From: Rhizaria sp. SCN 62-66
Taxonomy: Eukaryota > Rhizaria, unplaced
Assembly: GCA_001724265.1 (NCBI GenBank)
Contig: MEDY01000038.1
Span: 1 to 64,000 of the forward strand
Length of the DNA: 64,000 nucleotides
Direction of reading: 5' to 3'
Shown: in pieces, positions 1 to 11,034 of the stretch
How the letters are laid out: every line of letters starts with the position of its first letter
Numbering within the stretch: the first letter of the stretch is position 1
The notes under the pieces: generated by a model
What the model saw: the letters and a program-made list of their open reading frames with translations, nothing else
The model's database searches: none
What the model was told of the DNA's origin: nothing
Program-made: the position numbers and the translations under genes

Positions 1-415
1 CTTGGTGGGGAAACGCGCGGTGGCGCAACCACGGCGCTTACCGTAGCCGGTGTGGCGGCCCTTGGCCTTGGCCTCAGCGCGGCGGTTCACGCGGAAGCGG
101 GAGTGCACGACGTTGGGCTTGCGGACAATGTAGCCGTCCTTGACAAGCTTGCGGATGCCCTTGCCTGGAAGCGAAAAAGAGCGAGGGAGATACAGAAGAA
201 AATACGTGAGCGAGGATCAAAGAAGGCGAACGATGGTTCGATGAGTGGCCGATGCGAGCACAGCAGAGAACAGCAAGAGTGGCGAAGGGGTGAGACGTAC
301 GGGAAGTGCCGTTCTTGCCGATGACGGTGGCCTCGTTGGGGTCAAGCCAGACCTTGCCCTTGCCACAGGACATGACGGACGCCGCGAGGCGCTTCTGAAG
401 CTTCAGGCTCACCAT
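1..415 (-). CDS. RPL19: 60S ribosomal protein eL19 (partial, 3' end outside window)
   Basis: Structural protein of the large cytosolic ribosomal subunit. Exon 1 is 415-301 and starts [14 protein letters not shown], followed by the family hallmark KVWLDPNE. The intron 300-165 (136 nt) begins GTACGT and ends TTCCAG. Exon 2 runs from 164 to the window edge and encodes the basic core, including [13 protein letters not shown] and [11 protein letters not shown], so the carboxy-terminal helix is missing only because the window ends. The splice restores a CGC arginine codon. A long pyrimidine tract ending TGTGTAG lies 7 nt before the ATG and looks like a splice acceptor. No in-frame TAG. Identification is certain; exon limits are inferred from family alignment and GT-AG. 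Confidence 0.96.
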
Positions 416-1297
416 GTTAGCTCTACACAGGGGATGGGGAAAGACGGGCAGCGGGGGACAGGGTGGGGTGAGAAGAGGTCTTCAGGAAGGAGCTTCGCAG
501 CGAGACAATAACGACGCCGCACAAGAAAAGCTATATGAATTCGAATAGATGACGTCAGGTAGGCTTCAAAAATTGACTAAACAGACACATTTTCCCAGAA
601 AGTGTCGAGAACGCAGCGTTTGAATGAGCCACGCAGGTGGTGGTGGGGGCATTTCGGCTCGGCTACCTCGTCTGTCGTGGTTTGAGGCATACGTGATTTG
701 CCACACCAAAACAAAGAACTAGATGATAGAAAATATTCCCCTACACGCATAAATCACGTCAGCAAACCAAATTAGCTATCTCGTAGCGCAGAAAAGGCCC
801 GCCCAAACTTCGCACTTGCCGCCGCTCGCCAGCCCAGTCAGTCCAAGTGACCGTGAGCAAGTAGCCAGCTGTCCCTAGGACCGCTGGGCTGCGTGGAATA
901 AACATTGAGGATTGGACTTTTGTGCTTTACATTAAGAAGTCTTGCTGTATTTGTCGTTTTGCTGTAATTTATGAGAGACGGAAAAACTAAGACTATGAAA
1001 ATGAATTGTATTACGTCACAAACAACGTCGTTAAATACTAAAACACCGCGCCATTACGGGCGCAGTTCCACACACATGCACGAAGAGATTTAAGAAGAGA
1101 AAATAGTTGTTTAAAAGAGATCGAGAGAGATATTATTTTGATAACAAGACAAAAAAGAGGAGCACTTATGTACATGTAGACTTCTTTTATAAGTCATACA
1201 CATTGTTGTTACTTTGAGCTTCCTTCTTTGTTTTCAGTCTTCGTTGTCACCTGCTGCTACGACTTCCCCGTTAACTTATGTCAGAACAACAAACACT
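416..1297. other. Spacer upstream of eL19 and downstream of EF-Tu
   Basis: About 880 nt with no supportable gene. The eL19 end holds a pyrimidine tract on the minus strand (about 423-470). A copy of the GTGACYGTGAGC element lies at 845-858. The rest is AT-rich and carries the presumed EF-Tu 3'UTR. No tRNA-like cloverleaf was recognised by eye. Confidence 0.6.
845..858 (+). promoter_or_regulatory. Shared intergenic element RRGTGACYGTGAGC, copy 1
   Basis: Reads AAGTGACCGTGAGC. It lies about 430 nt upstream of the eL19 start codon, in reverse orientation relative to that gene. Confidence 0.4.
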
Positions 1298-2788
1298 TTA
1301 CTTCTTCTTGGGGGCAGCGGCGGGGGCCGCCTTGCCGCCCTTACCGCCCGCAGCAGCAGCACCCGCGCCAGCCTTCTTGCCGAGGGTCTCGGCGACGACG
1401 CCGGCACCGACGGTGCGGCCACCCTCGCGGATGATGAAGTTGAGACCCTTCTCCATGACGAGGTCCTCGATGAGCTCGATCTCGAACGTCGCGTTGTCGC
1501 CGGGCATGACCATTTCGCGGCCCGCGGGCAGCGTGACGGTGCCCGTGATGTCGGCCGTGCGGAAGAAGAACTGCGGACGGTAGTTGGACACGAAGGGCGT
1601 GCGGCGGCCACCCTCAGCGTCGGTGAGGATATACACCTCGGCGTTGAAGCGCGACCAGCACTCGAGCGAGCCGGGCTTGGCAATGATCTGGCCACGGAAG
1701 ATGTCCTCGCGCTTGAGCGAGCGCAGCAGCAGACCAACGTTGTCGCCGGCCTGGCCGTTGTCGAGCTGCTGCTTGAACATCTCCACGCCGGTGCACGTGG
1801 TCTTCTGGGGCGCGACGAGGCCGAGGACCTCGAGCTCATCACCGATCTTCACGCGGCCACGCTCGATGCGGCCGGTCGCGACAGTGCCGCGGCCGGCGAT
1901 GGAGAAGACGTTCTCGATGGGCATGTAGAAGTCGCCGTCAATCTGGCGCGGCGGGTCGGGGATGTAGTTGTCGACGGCGTCCATGAGCTTCTTGATGGCC
2001 TCGACACCGAGCTCGGGCTGTTTGTCCTCGAGCGCACACAGGGCGGAGCCGCGGATGAAGGGCATGTCGTCGGCGGGGAACTTGTACATGGTGAGCAGGT
2101 CCTTGACCTCCATCTCAGCGACCTCAGCGAGCTCCATGTCGTCGATCATGTCGCACTTGTTGAGGAACACGACCATGGCGGGGACGCCGATCTGGTGCGC
2201 GAGCAGGATGTGCTCGCGGGTCTGGGGCATCGGGCCGTCGGCGGCGGAAACGACGAGGATGGCACCCTCCATCTGCGCGGCACCGGTAATCATGTTCTTG
2301 ACGTAATCGGCGTGGCCGGGGCTAGAGACAGAGAAGAGACAGGCAGCAACAGGAACAGAGAGAATGTGAGAGACTGGACACGATGATGCGCACTATAGAG
2401 CGCAAAAACAAAAGATAAAGCGAGATATCGTCGGATTTCGTCAGCCTAGCGATGTAATAATGTTTGCGTACCAGTCGACGTGACCGTAGTGGCGCTTAGC
2501 GGTCTCGTACTCGACGTGGGACGAGTTGATGGTGATACCACGGGCCTTCTCCTCGGGCGCGGCGTCAATGGAAGAGTAGTCGCGGAACTTAGCGCCGCCG
2601 GCCATGGCGAGCACCTTGGTGATGGCGGCGGTGAGCGAGGTCTTGCCGTGGTCGACGTGGCCGATGGTGCCGATGTTCATGTGCACCTTGGAGCGGTCGA
2701 TCGACATGAAGCGCTGCGAGGCAGACTGCACCTGCGCGCCCGTGCGCGCGGTGAGCTTGGTAAGACCGGACTGAAGACGGAGAGCCAT
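1298..2788 (-). CDS. TUFM: Mitochondrial translation elongation factor EF-Tu
   Basis: GTPase that delivers aminoacyl-tRNA to the mitoribosome. Exon 1 is 2788-2472, the intron 2471-2322 (GTACGC...CTAG), exon 2 2321-1298, stop TAA; 446 aa. The splice rebuilds the G3 motif DCPGHADY across the junction. Other GTPase motifs are GHVDHGKTS (G1, residue about 43), NKCD (G4) and SAL (G5), followed by domains 2 and 3 ([19 protein letters not shown]). A basic, Ser/Arg/Gln-containing leader of about 30 residues before [10 protein letters not shown] is consistent with mitochondrial import. An unusual Ala/Gly/Lys tail of about 30 residues follows the normal end of domain 3. GCTTAG directly abuts the ATG after a pyrimidine-rich stretch, resembling a splice acceptor. 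Confidence 0.96.
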
Positions 2789-3650
2789 CTAAGCAACGCA
2801 AGCGTGGGGAACGCGAAAAAGAGACAGTCAACAAAACAGGAATGAGAGAGAGAATAGCAGACAGCGAGAATGCGGCGTGAACAAGAACAAGGACAGGCGC
2901 AGCGCCCGCTTTGGCATCTGCCACCGCGCACCACAAAGTCCTCCAGAAGCAACAATAAAACATATGAGCACCCACTGAAGCATTTTATCATTATGTTATT
3001 TTCAATGCAGCGAACGAGCGCCCCGCGATCCCCTACGACCCCGTCTTTGGCAGTCCGGTGTGTGTGCTGGGGCCCGGCTCGACCGGCTTAACTTTTGGGC
3101 TCGAAGCTTCACCAACTGACCGACCGACCGACCGACCGACCGACCGACAACTCGCTAGCCACAGTCTTCTGGCTCAGTCGGTCGGGTCGAAGCGGCCGAA
3201 CTTCGAGATTGTGTATCTCCGCAGCTGTTCGTTATTAGCATTTCATACTGGGTGTACCTGTTGTCATTTTGGCATTAGTATACATTCTTATTATTTATTG
3301 CGCTGCAGGATCTTTCCTGGGTTTGCTTCAGGTGGAGTCTGAGGACATGCTCAGTCTCAGCATCAAGTCGTAGCTCCGCCCCCTTCTCCTCCTCTAGCTC
3401 TAGCCTCCTGTTCCTGCATCTGTCACTTATTTTTTATGCATCAGCTCAAAGATCCATTTGCTCAATCTTGTCTGCCCCTGCTATTACTCCCCCAGCCGCT
3501 TCCCCGGCCTACGAATCCCCGCTCCCCCGCGGCCCCCACGTCGTCGTCTTCTACGTCTGGCCATCAGGCCCCGCCTGTCCTGCTAACTCACTCCCTCGTC
3601 GTCGCTTCGTCGCGCTCCCACACTCGCGCCGCCGCCGCCGCCCCTCGGCG
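2789..3650. other. Divergent spacer between EF-Tu and the mucolipin-like gene
   Basis: Holds both upstream regions. It contains a GACC microsatellite (3118-3148) and a pyrimidine-rich leader just before the channel gene. Short open frames here lack family resemblance and are treated as noise. Confidence 0.6.
3118..3148 (+). repeat. (GACC)n tetranucleotide microsatellite
   Basis: Nearly eight perfect tandem GACC units in the EF-Tu/channel spacer. A plain simple repeat; no flanking duplication seen. Confidence 0.9.
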
Positions 3651-6600
3651 ATGTCGCACTACTCGCTGCTGCGCGATGACACGGCAGCCGACAGCAACAA
3701 TCACACCGCCGGCTCCAACACTGCTGGTGGTGCTGACTCCGGTGCGCACCCGTCGTTCTCGTTCGGATACAACAATGCCGGCGCGAGCAACGTGAACGGC
3801 AACAACAACAGCGGCGGGTACGCACCGCCGACCGCGCCCGGCCTGGCCTCTGGTGCTGCCTCTGCCTCTGGCGCGGGCGCGGGCGCGGGACCGATGTCTT
3901 CGAGCCCTTCCGCGGGGCCGGCGACCGCGTCCGCCTTCACATTCACCCCTAAAGCCGCCAAGAGCAGCCAGGGCGCCGCCAACGCGGCTCTCGCCGGCGG
4001 TAGCTTTCCCGTCTTTTCGGCCACGTCTGGCCCCGCGCCCGACGCCGTCAGTGGCGCTGGCGCTGGCGCTGGAGCTGGAGCTCACGCAGGAGGCTCGTTC
4101 CCGCGCGCCACGCCCTCCGGGCTCCAGGGCAGCGCCCTGCAGGGCAGCGGGCTCCAGCGGAGCGGCTCGCAGTCGTCTTCGTCGGCGCAGGTACAACAGC
4201 GCCCGCGCGGGTACTCGTACTCGCACATCCCTGGCGCGCTCCCCGCCTCCGTCTCGGGCTCGGCGTCCGTCTCCGGCGCCATGGCGGGGGGCTCGGTGCC
4301 GCCGGCGCGCAGCCAGGGCGCGTGCGGGGCCTGGCTCACCGACTGCTGGCAGCGCTACAACCGGCACATGACACCCCGCGAGTACCTGCGCCTCAACGCG
4401 TGGCAGAAGTGGCAGCTCTTCCGGCGCCCGCCGTGGAAGTTCATCCTCAACCTGCTCATCGTCGTGTGCACCACGATGCAGGTCGTGCTGCTTAACACCT
4501 ACTTCGCGCCCTTCTCGCGCGCCAACGCCGCCACGTGGGCCTTCCTCATGACGCCGCGCCTCAACCCCAGCGGCGACACCATGGGCGCCAGCACTTCGTA
4601 CAACCTCTACCAGGTGAGTCTAAACAAAGATGAGGATATACATCGCAACGATCGACACTCTGTGGAAATATAAGGATATATTTATGTTTAAATGTGATAT
4701 TTTATATCAAATCACTATTTTATTTTTTAAATATATCTTATGTCACTTCATTATATACCATTGCATTCTTTCTCTTGTTCAGGTGCCCGAGCTGGTCGAC
4801 AGCGTGCAGCAGGCGCTCGACGTGTACTACGACCTGCAGTCCAACACGGTCGACTACTTCGAGTACTTTTTCCAGAACGACGACCCGACGCGCCCACTCC
4901 CGGTCTCGCTCTCGGTGGACTCGTACAAGCAGGGCCCCGGCATCTTCGACCTCTCGCTGCCGTTCGACAACACACTCGTGACGCGCGAGTACGAGCTCCA
5001 GTCGACCGCGGACCTGGGTCCCTTCTCCCCGGACCGTCCAGACCTCCGTGACGGCAACTCGGTTAACACCTACATCCACTACCTCTACGCCATGCGGCTG
5101 AACTTCCGCGTGCGCAACTACGAGCTGTCGGACTCTGTGCGCATCTGCTACCGCTGGGCCGTGCAGCTCGCGTACGACTTCTCCGTGCGCGGCCGCATCG
5201 TGATGGACGTGTCCACTGACACGCAGCTGTGCCCCGAGGAGCGCCGGTCGTCGTGGTACTCCCGCGCCATCCCCACCGAGGTCTTCCTCAACATCGCGCT
5301 CGTGTTCCTGGCCGCCATCTCGCAGGCGCTGCACCTCAAGGCTACCTACCGCTCCATGGTCATCTTCCAAGAGGCCCGTCTGGCCTCGCGGCCCGCGCAA
5401 GAGGCCGCCGCTGCCGCTGCGGCGGCCGCGGAGGCCGCAGCGCAGGCCAAGCGCGACAAGCGCGAGGCGCAGCGGCAGCGCGCGCGGGAGCGGCGGCGCG
5501 CGCGTGTGCAGCAGCAGCAACAGCAGCAGCAGCAGCTGCGGCTTATGCGGCAGCAGCAGCAGCTCGCCGCGGGCGGCGCGGGCGGCGACTTTAGCCTCAA
5601 CAATAACGCCGGCGCCGACGGCTCGGCGGCAGGCTTGGTGGCTGACGGCTCCAGTGCGATTTCGTACCAGAATGAGGCCGAGGCTAACGCGCACAACGAG
5701 ACGCTGATTGGCGGCAACAACAACGCTGCGTCGTCGTCGTTCTCTCTGCAGCAGCAGCAACAGCAGCAGGACTCCGAGAGCAACCTGGCGGGTTACAACA
5801 CGACCAACGGCTACATCAACATGAGCAACATTGCCAACGACGGCGATGTCAACACCACCGGCGGCGACATGATTGGCAACAACAACATCAACGGCGCCGA
5901 CTTCGGCTACGGCTACGGCGGCAACGGCAGCGTCGGCTACTTCAACGACGGCGACGGCGCCGATGCTGACAACGAGTACAGCCATGTGCGCCACCTGCAT
6001 AACGGCATGCACGGGCTCGGCGACGACAACGAAGAGGAGGACGAGGACGAGGACGCCGACGCCGAGGCCGACGCCGAGGCCGAGGCCGCCGCCGCGGCCG
6101 CCGCGGCCGCCGCCGAGACGAGCGCGCGCGGACTGACGGCGTGGGGTGACTTGTCCCTGCGCGACAAGCTGCGCTTCTTCAACATGTGGTTCGTGCTGGC
6201 AACGATCGGCAACGTGTGCAACCTGGTGGGCCCACTGCTGGCGCTGCAGACGCAGGTCACGCTGCACTCGGACCGCACGCGGCTCTACTTTCTCGGCCTG
6301 GGCTGCATGATGGCCTGGGTCAATGTCGTGCAGTACTTCGAAGGCGCGGCGAGCTACTATGTGCTCATCACGACGCTGCGCAAGGGCATGCCGCGCGTCG
6401 CGCGCTTCCTCATCGGCGTGCTGCCCGTCTTCCTGGGCTACGCCATGTTCGGCGTCGCCTTCTTCTCCACGGCCTCGGACAACTTCGCCACCGTCGACGC
6501 CGCCTGCGTTACTCTCTTCTCGCTGCTCAACGGTGACGTCGTCCACGACATCTTCGACGACCTGTACGTTGACTTCATTCTATAGCTGCTTCAATTCGCA

Positions 6601-8427
6601 ATGTTCAATGTTAAATATGTTTATTTTAACGTGTATCTTTTCATCTAGAGTTTTATTTCAATCATTTTCATCTTTATGCGATATGATCTTATACTGTGTG
6701 TTTTTCCCTATCTTCGTTTTCTCGCCCTTGCTGCGCTTCGTTAGGTACCCTGCGCATCCGTTCGTGTCGCGCGTGTACCTGTACACGTTCATCTGCCTAT
6801 TCATCTACGCCGTGCTCAACATCTTCGTCGCTATCGTCGAGGACGCCTTCTTTGCCTCCAAGGCCTTCCAGCTCCACGGCCAGCCCGAGCTCGAGGACAA
6901 GGAGCGCGCCGACCAGGTCCGTGGCAGAACAAGATTGATGCTATTTTGCCCTTAAGCATCAACGCTGTATTTTCGTGCTGCATACCGAGGATTATTTTGT
7001 TAACATTTGGTTTAATTTCATTGAACTCACATCTTGTTCTCTCTATCTCGCCTTCATATTTTTGTTCGATCACACACACACAGGTTGACCCGTTGCTGCT
7101 ACTCGAGTTCGAGGGCATGTTCGGCGACGGCGCGGCGTCCGAGAGCTCCGACGACGGACACGAGGGGCACGGCGGCGGCGGCGACGGCGACGCGGATGGC
7201 AGAGCTTCGCAGCACCACGGCCACAGCCACCACAGCGGCCGCCATGGCCATGGCAAAAGCGACACCAGCTCCAGCTCCAGCTCCAGCAGCTCCAGCAGCT
7301 CCAGCAGCTCTAGCTCGAGCTCTAGCTCTAGCTCCAGCTCCAGCTCGTCCTCGTCTTCATCGTCGTCCTCGTCGTCCTCCGACGACTCCGACTCCAGCTC
7401 TTCGTCCTCTTCAAGCTCGCGTTCACGCGGCAGCGCCGAGTCCGCGCACAAGTCGTCGCGCCGCCGCGCCCGCCGCGCGCGCCGCCACCGCCGCTCCGCG
7501 CGCAAGGCGGCCCGCCGTGCCTCGCTGTCCGCCTCTGAGGCCGCCACCGAGGCTGCCGAGGCCGCGGCCGCCGCCGCTGCCATCTCGCTGCCCGGGTCGC
7601 TCGTGGACGGCAGCAACAGCAACGTCGTCGCGCAGGCCGCCGCCGCCGCCGCTGCTGCCGCCGCCGCTGCCGCTGCCGCTGCCCCTGCTGCTGCTGCCGC
7701 TGCTGCTCCCACCGCGATTGCGCCTGCCTTCGCTCCCGCCCCCGCTCCCGCTCCCGTGCCTGCGCCTGCGCCTGTGCCCGTTGCCCCTGCCTCAGCCTCT
7801 GGCTTTGTCCCTATCTCCAGCTCCAGCGCAGTCGCCGCCCCTGTCGCCGCCCCCGTTTCTGCCCCCCTTGCTGCCCCCGCGTCTAGCGCCGCCGCCCCCG
7901 CCGCCGCCACTGCCGGCGGCGCCGTGTCCGGATCCGGCGACTTCCTCTCGGTGCTGGCTCAAACGCAGGCGTCGCTCAACTCGGACTTCTCCGCACGCTT
8001 CGCGTCGATCCTCTCGGCGCCCAGCGCGCAGGCGCTGGCCACGCGGCCGCCGCACGACCCCATCTTCTTCCCCTGCGGCTTCGCCGACTGCGTGTACTGC
8101 ACCGTGCGTTTGGCCGCCGCTAAGACCATGGCCGAGGCTGAGCGCAAGCTCCAGGCCGCCTTCATGGTTAACCAGCAGCAGCAACAGCAGCAACAGCAAC
8201 AGCAGCAGCAGAGTCAGGAGGCCGGTGCTGCTTCGAGTGCCAGCGCTGAGGTGCCCGCATCTGCGTCTGCTGCGCCCGAGGCTCCTGCTACGGCTGCTGC
8301 TGCTGCTGCTGCCGCGCCTGCGCCGACCCCGTCGGCGACCGACAGCGACGACGCTCCCACTGCTGCTGCCGCCGCCGCTGCCGAAAAGAAGCGTAGCAAG
8401 GGCAAGGACGCGAAAGAGCCGCGTTGA
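3651..8427 (+). CDS. Mucolipin (TRPML)-like cation channel with very long disordered extensions
   Basis: Predicted endolysosomal cation channel. Exons 3651-4613, 4783-6563, 6745-6916 and 7084-8427; stop TGA; 1419 aa, against about 580 in animal TRPMLs. Layout: low-complexity N-terminus; TM1 about 264-286; a long luminal loop including DVYYDLQ and YELSDSVRICYRW; TM2 about 488-507; a 250-residue Gln/Asn/acidic insert; TM3-TM5 about 787-883; pore FSLLNGDVVHDIF about 898-910; TM6 VYLYTFICLFIYAVLNIF. The intron boundary inside the pore-TM6 linker restores DDLYPAHPF. The tail has a run of about 50 serines, poly-Ala and poly-Gln tracts and a CGFADCVYC patch. The pore has NGDV where animal mucolipins have NGDD. 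Another in-frame ATG lies 183 nt upstream; I chose the later one because the upstream stretch reads as 5'UTR. Confidence 0.85.
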
Positions 8428-9344
8428 GAGTCGTGAGAAGGCTGCAACTGTAAGACTAAACCGTGTGATTTGAACATGTTTTTTTTTTTCTTTTGGGTTA
8501 TCACTTCAGTACATTTGATATCGTAATTAGTCCTTTGTTTTTCTGTTTTGCTCCAGTGTATGCGATCTAAGTAAAAACTGTCCAAGTTGCCTGTGTTCGC
8601 ATCCGTTGCCGCTATTGAGTTTGTTTATTTGAATCATGCGTCACACTGGAAGTTGTAAGTGTGTTAAGACTTTCGTTGTCAAGGGTTGTGGGGGGCACTG
8701 CTTGCGTCGTGTGAGTGTTGAAGTGCTTCTCAAGATCGCCTAAACAACAACAACCTAGGCCGTCATACACATTCTTTCTTTGATTTATCTGCGAACCTCG
8801 CAACATTATCGTCGTGAAGTGTGTTTTAGTCTTAGTTATGTTTGAAAAAGAGTGTATTTTGTATTTCCCACAGATCAAGACAGAGAGATTGTAATAAGTT
8901 AATCTCCCGCCGTAGATAGAAGCAGCGGTTCATTCGTTTGTTTGTTTGTTTGTTTGTTTGTTACGGCAGCCCGTCGCATGGAGGGCCAGCTGGCCCTGCG
9001 CGCGGGCCGCGTCATTAGCAAGACGCATTAGCATTATTAAGTGTTGGGCGTGCAGCGCAGAGCCACCGTTGCGCTTCATCTGAGGACAAGACTTCAACCA
9101 GTCTCTAGCCGTTACGCTTTCCACCACTCATAGAGCTACTGCGACGCACAGCGCGGGCGACATAAATTAGCCATTGTTGCAACTAACAGCATGAACGAAG
9201 AAGTGCGGACGCGCGGCTCAGGACAGCAGCGCCACAGTGCGCGATACGCTCACAGGCACACACGCACGCGCACGGAGACGCCACAACACAACGCAGCCAC
9301 TCAGTCAGCCAGCTTCTCTCAGTCATCTAGCGCAGTCGGGCACT
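8428..9344. other. Convergent spacer, channel 3' end to mL43 3' end
   Basis: About 900 nt, AT-rich near the channel stop, then mixed. Contains a TTTG microsatellite at 8937-8962. No gene supported. Confidence 0.6.
8937..8962 (+). repeat. (TTTG)n microsatellite
   Basis: Six perfect TTTG units plus a partial one in the spacer between the mucolipin-like gene and mL43. Confidence 0.9.
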
Positions 9345-9985
9345 TCACTTGGCAGCCTTGGTGGGGGCAGCCGCGGCGGCGGGGGCAGCAGCGGCGGCAA
9401 CAAAGCGGGCCGAGAGCAGGGGGTAGACCTCGGTCATCTCGGGAGACCACTCGCCCTGAATTGCGGAGTTAGCAAAAGCAGAGAGAAAAGAGCGAGAAGA
9501 TCATATAGAGGGTATATGTGAGAGAACAGGCAAATAAAGTATGTAACACATAAGTAAGGATGCAGACAACATTATAAATGAACAAGAGAGCCGTCAAGGG
9601 CGATCTTCGCGGACTAGAGCGCGCTTGAGCGAAGTGTAGAGCGTAAACGCACCTGGAAGCTGGGCTTCTGGGAGAGCGCGTTGGCCCAGCGGACCTTGGC
9701 GAGCTCGTTGCCCTTGCGCTGGCGCAGCGTCTCGCAGAAGTGGAGGACCTCCTTGGGGGACTTGTTGCGGAGGCTGATGGTCTGCTTGCGGCCGTTGTTG
9801 AAGAAGCCGATGAGCTTGGGGTGGGAGCCCAGGTCGGTGGAGTTGACCACGTCGATCTTGAGGTGGTTGTGCTGCTGCGCGTACTTGAACAGGTCGGACT
9901 TGATGAAGGAGCGCACGCCCGTGGACGCGCCGCCGGGGTTCATCACCACGCGCAGCTTCTGAAGGCACCAGATACCGTTTTGCAT
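9345..9985 (-). CDS. MRPL43: Mitochondrial ribosomal protein mL43
   Basis: Component of the mitochondrial large ribosomal subunit with the thioredoxin-like L51/S25/CI-B8 fold. Exon 1 is 9985-9653, intron 9652-9456 (GTGCGT...TTCAG), exon 2 9455-9345, stop TGA; 147 aa. Visible family landmarks are GIWCLQKLRVVMNPGG near the N-terminus, GASTGVRSFI, a central HPKLIGFFNNGRKQ segment and the splice-spanning FQGEWSPEM. The C-terminus is an Ala/Pro stretch ending TKAAK that is not part of the fold. The triplet TAG, preceded by a pyrimidine-rich stretch, abuts the start codon and resembles a splice acceptor. NDUFA2 shares the fold but is shorter and lacks this N-terminus. Confidence 0.88.
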
Positions 9986-10515
9986 CTACATAACGCGCAA
10001 GCAAGTGGGGCAAGAACAACGAACCAGTGAGGCCACTTCAAGCACCTAACAGAACAGGTAGTTCGACACGACAATGCATGGAATAACAAAGATAAAATAT
10101 CCACAACACATAATATACCAGCACCCAATCAAATTGCTATTTGACGAACACTGACGCTCGCTACAAACCCTTTTAGATCACCCCAGTCAGGTGCGCCCGC
10201 GGCTTGACTTTCCCTGACTGGACCGCCTGCCAACCGAGTGAGCACCACGAACCAACCGACCCACCGACTGTGGGCGCCCAACCGGCTGTGGTTGGAGGGT
10301 TCGTGAGCTTGTGTTCATGCAGACGGAATACTGCGAGGCTTCCGCCAATAGATTTTTTTAACCTTACCAAGGAAGTGTCTTTGCTAAGCCTACTTGGTAT
10401 TTTTGTTATTTCTGCGAGAACGAAATAACCAAGTTTGCAACTGCTCCTAAGTCAAACTCGTACACTCTTCTTCTTGAAGACCGCTTGCTCAACAAAGGCT
10501 TAGCAGAGTGACAGA
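9986..10515. other. Divergent spacer between mL43 and the deacetylase
   Basis: About 530 nt presumed to carry both promoters. GC-rich in the middle (10190-10320), with GACC/GGTTGG-like repeats, and AT-rich at the edges. No gene supported. Confidence 0.55.
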
Positions 10516-11002
10516 ATGGACGGCGACAACTCTCCCCCCGTGTTGCGAGGTGTGGTTAAGTTCACGGGCGGCAAGGTGTTCCGCAACGGCAGCTTCGACG
10601 CGGACGACCTGTGGGTCGACACGGGGCTGCCGCTGGAGCCCGGGCAGCCGATGATGGCGCAGGCGACAGTGATCGACCCCAAGCCGCGCTTCTGGCAGGC
10701 CGGCCTCACCAAGGACTACGCGTCGCACCTCACCTTCGACGTCTCGGGGCTGCTCGTCGTGCCGGGCTTCATCGAGCTCCAGCTCAACGGCGCCTTCGGA
10801 GTCGACTTCAGCACGGTCCCACTCAACTAGCCGCTCTCGGCCGCCGCCGCCGCCGCGCTCGCCGCGCGCGCCGCCGCCGCGCCCGCCGCCGCGACGGCGC
10901 TGCCCGCATACAACACGTTCGACGCGGCCGCGCTCGAAGCCACGGCGGCCGCGGAGGCCGCCTCGCTGTCGCCCGAGGCGGCCGCGCAGGCGCAGGCCGA
11001 GG

Positions 11003-11034
<32 letters not shown>

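Noticed and set aside
1214-2386. 390-codon open frame antisense to EF-Tu
   Set aside because: Mirror of the GC-rich codon bias of the real gene; no recognisable domain.
3118-3148. Tandem GACC repeat considered as a structured or CRISPR-like array
   Set aside because: Simple microsatellite with no spacers or flanking repeats.
4738-6546. 602-codon open frame antisense to the channel gene
   Set aside because: Made of Val/Leu/Arg runs mirroring the Gln/Ala/acidic tracts of the sense strand; no start context or family.
6831-7910. 359-codon antisense frame over the serine tract, with Glu/Leu runs
   Set aside because: The EL repeats are just the complement of AGC/TCC serine codons.
10816-10830. 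A 15-nt GT...AG stretch (GTCCCACTCAACTAG) that would remove the TAG in the deacetylase as a mini-intron
   Set aside because: All other introns are at least 105 nt and most start GTACG. Ten other in-frame TAGs cannot be removed this way.
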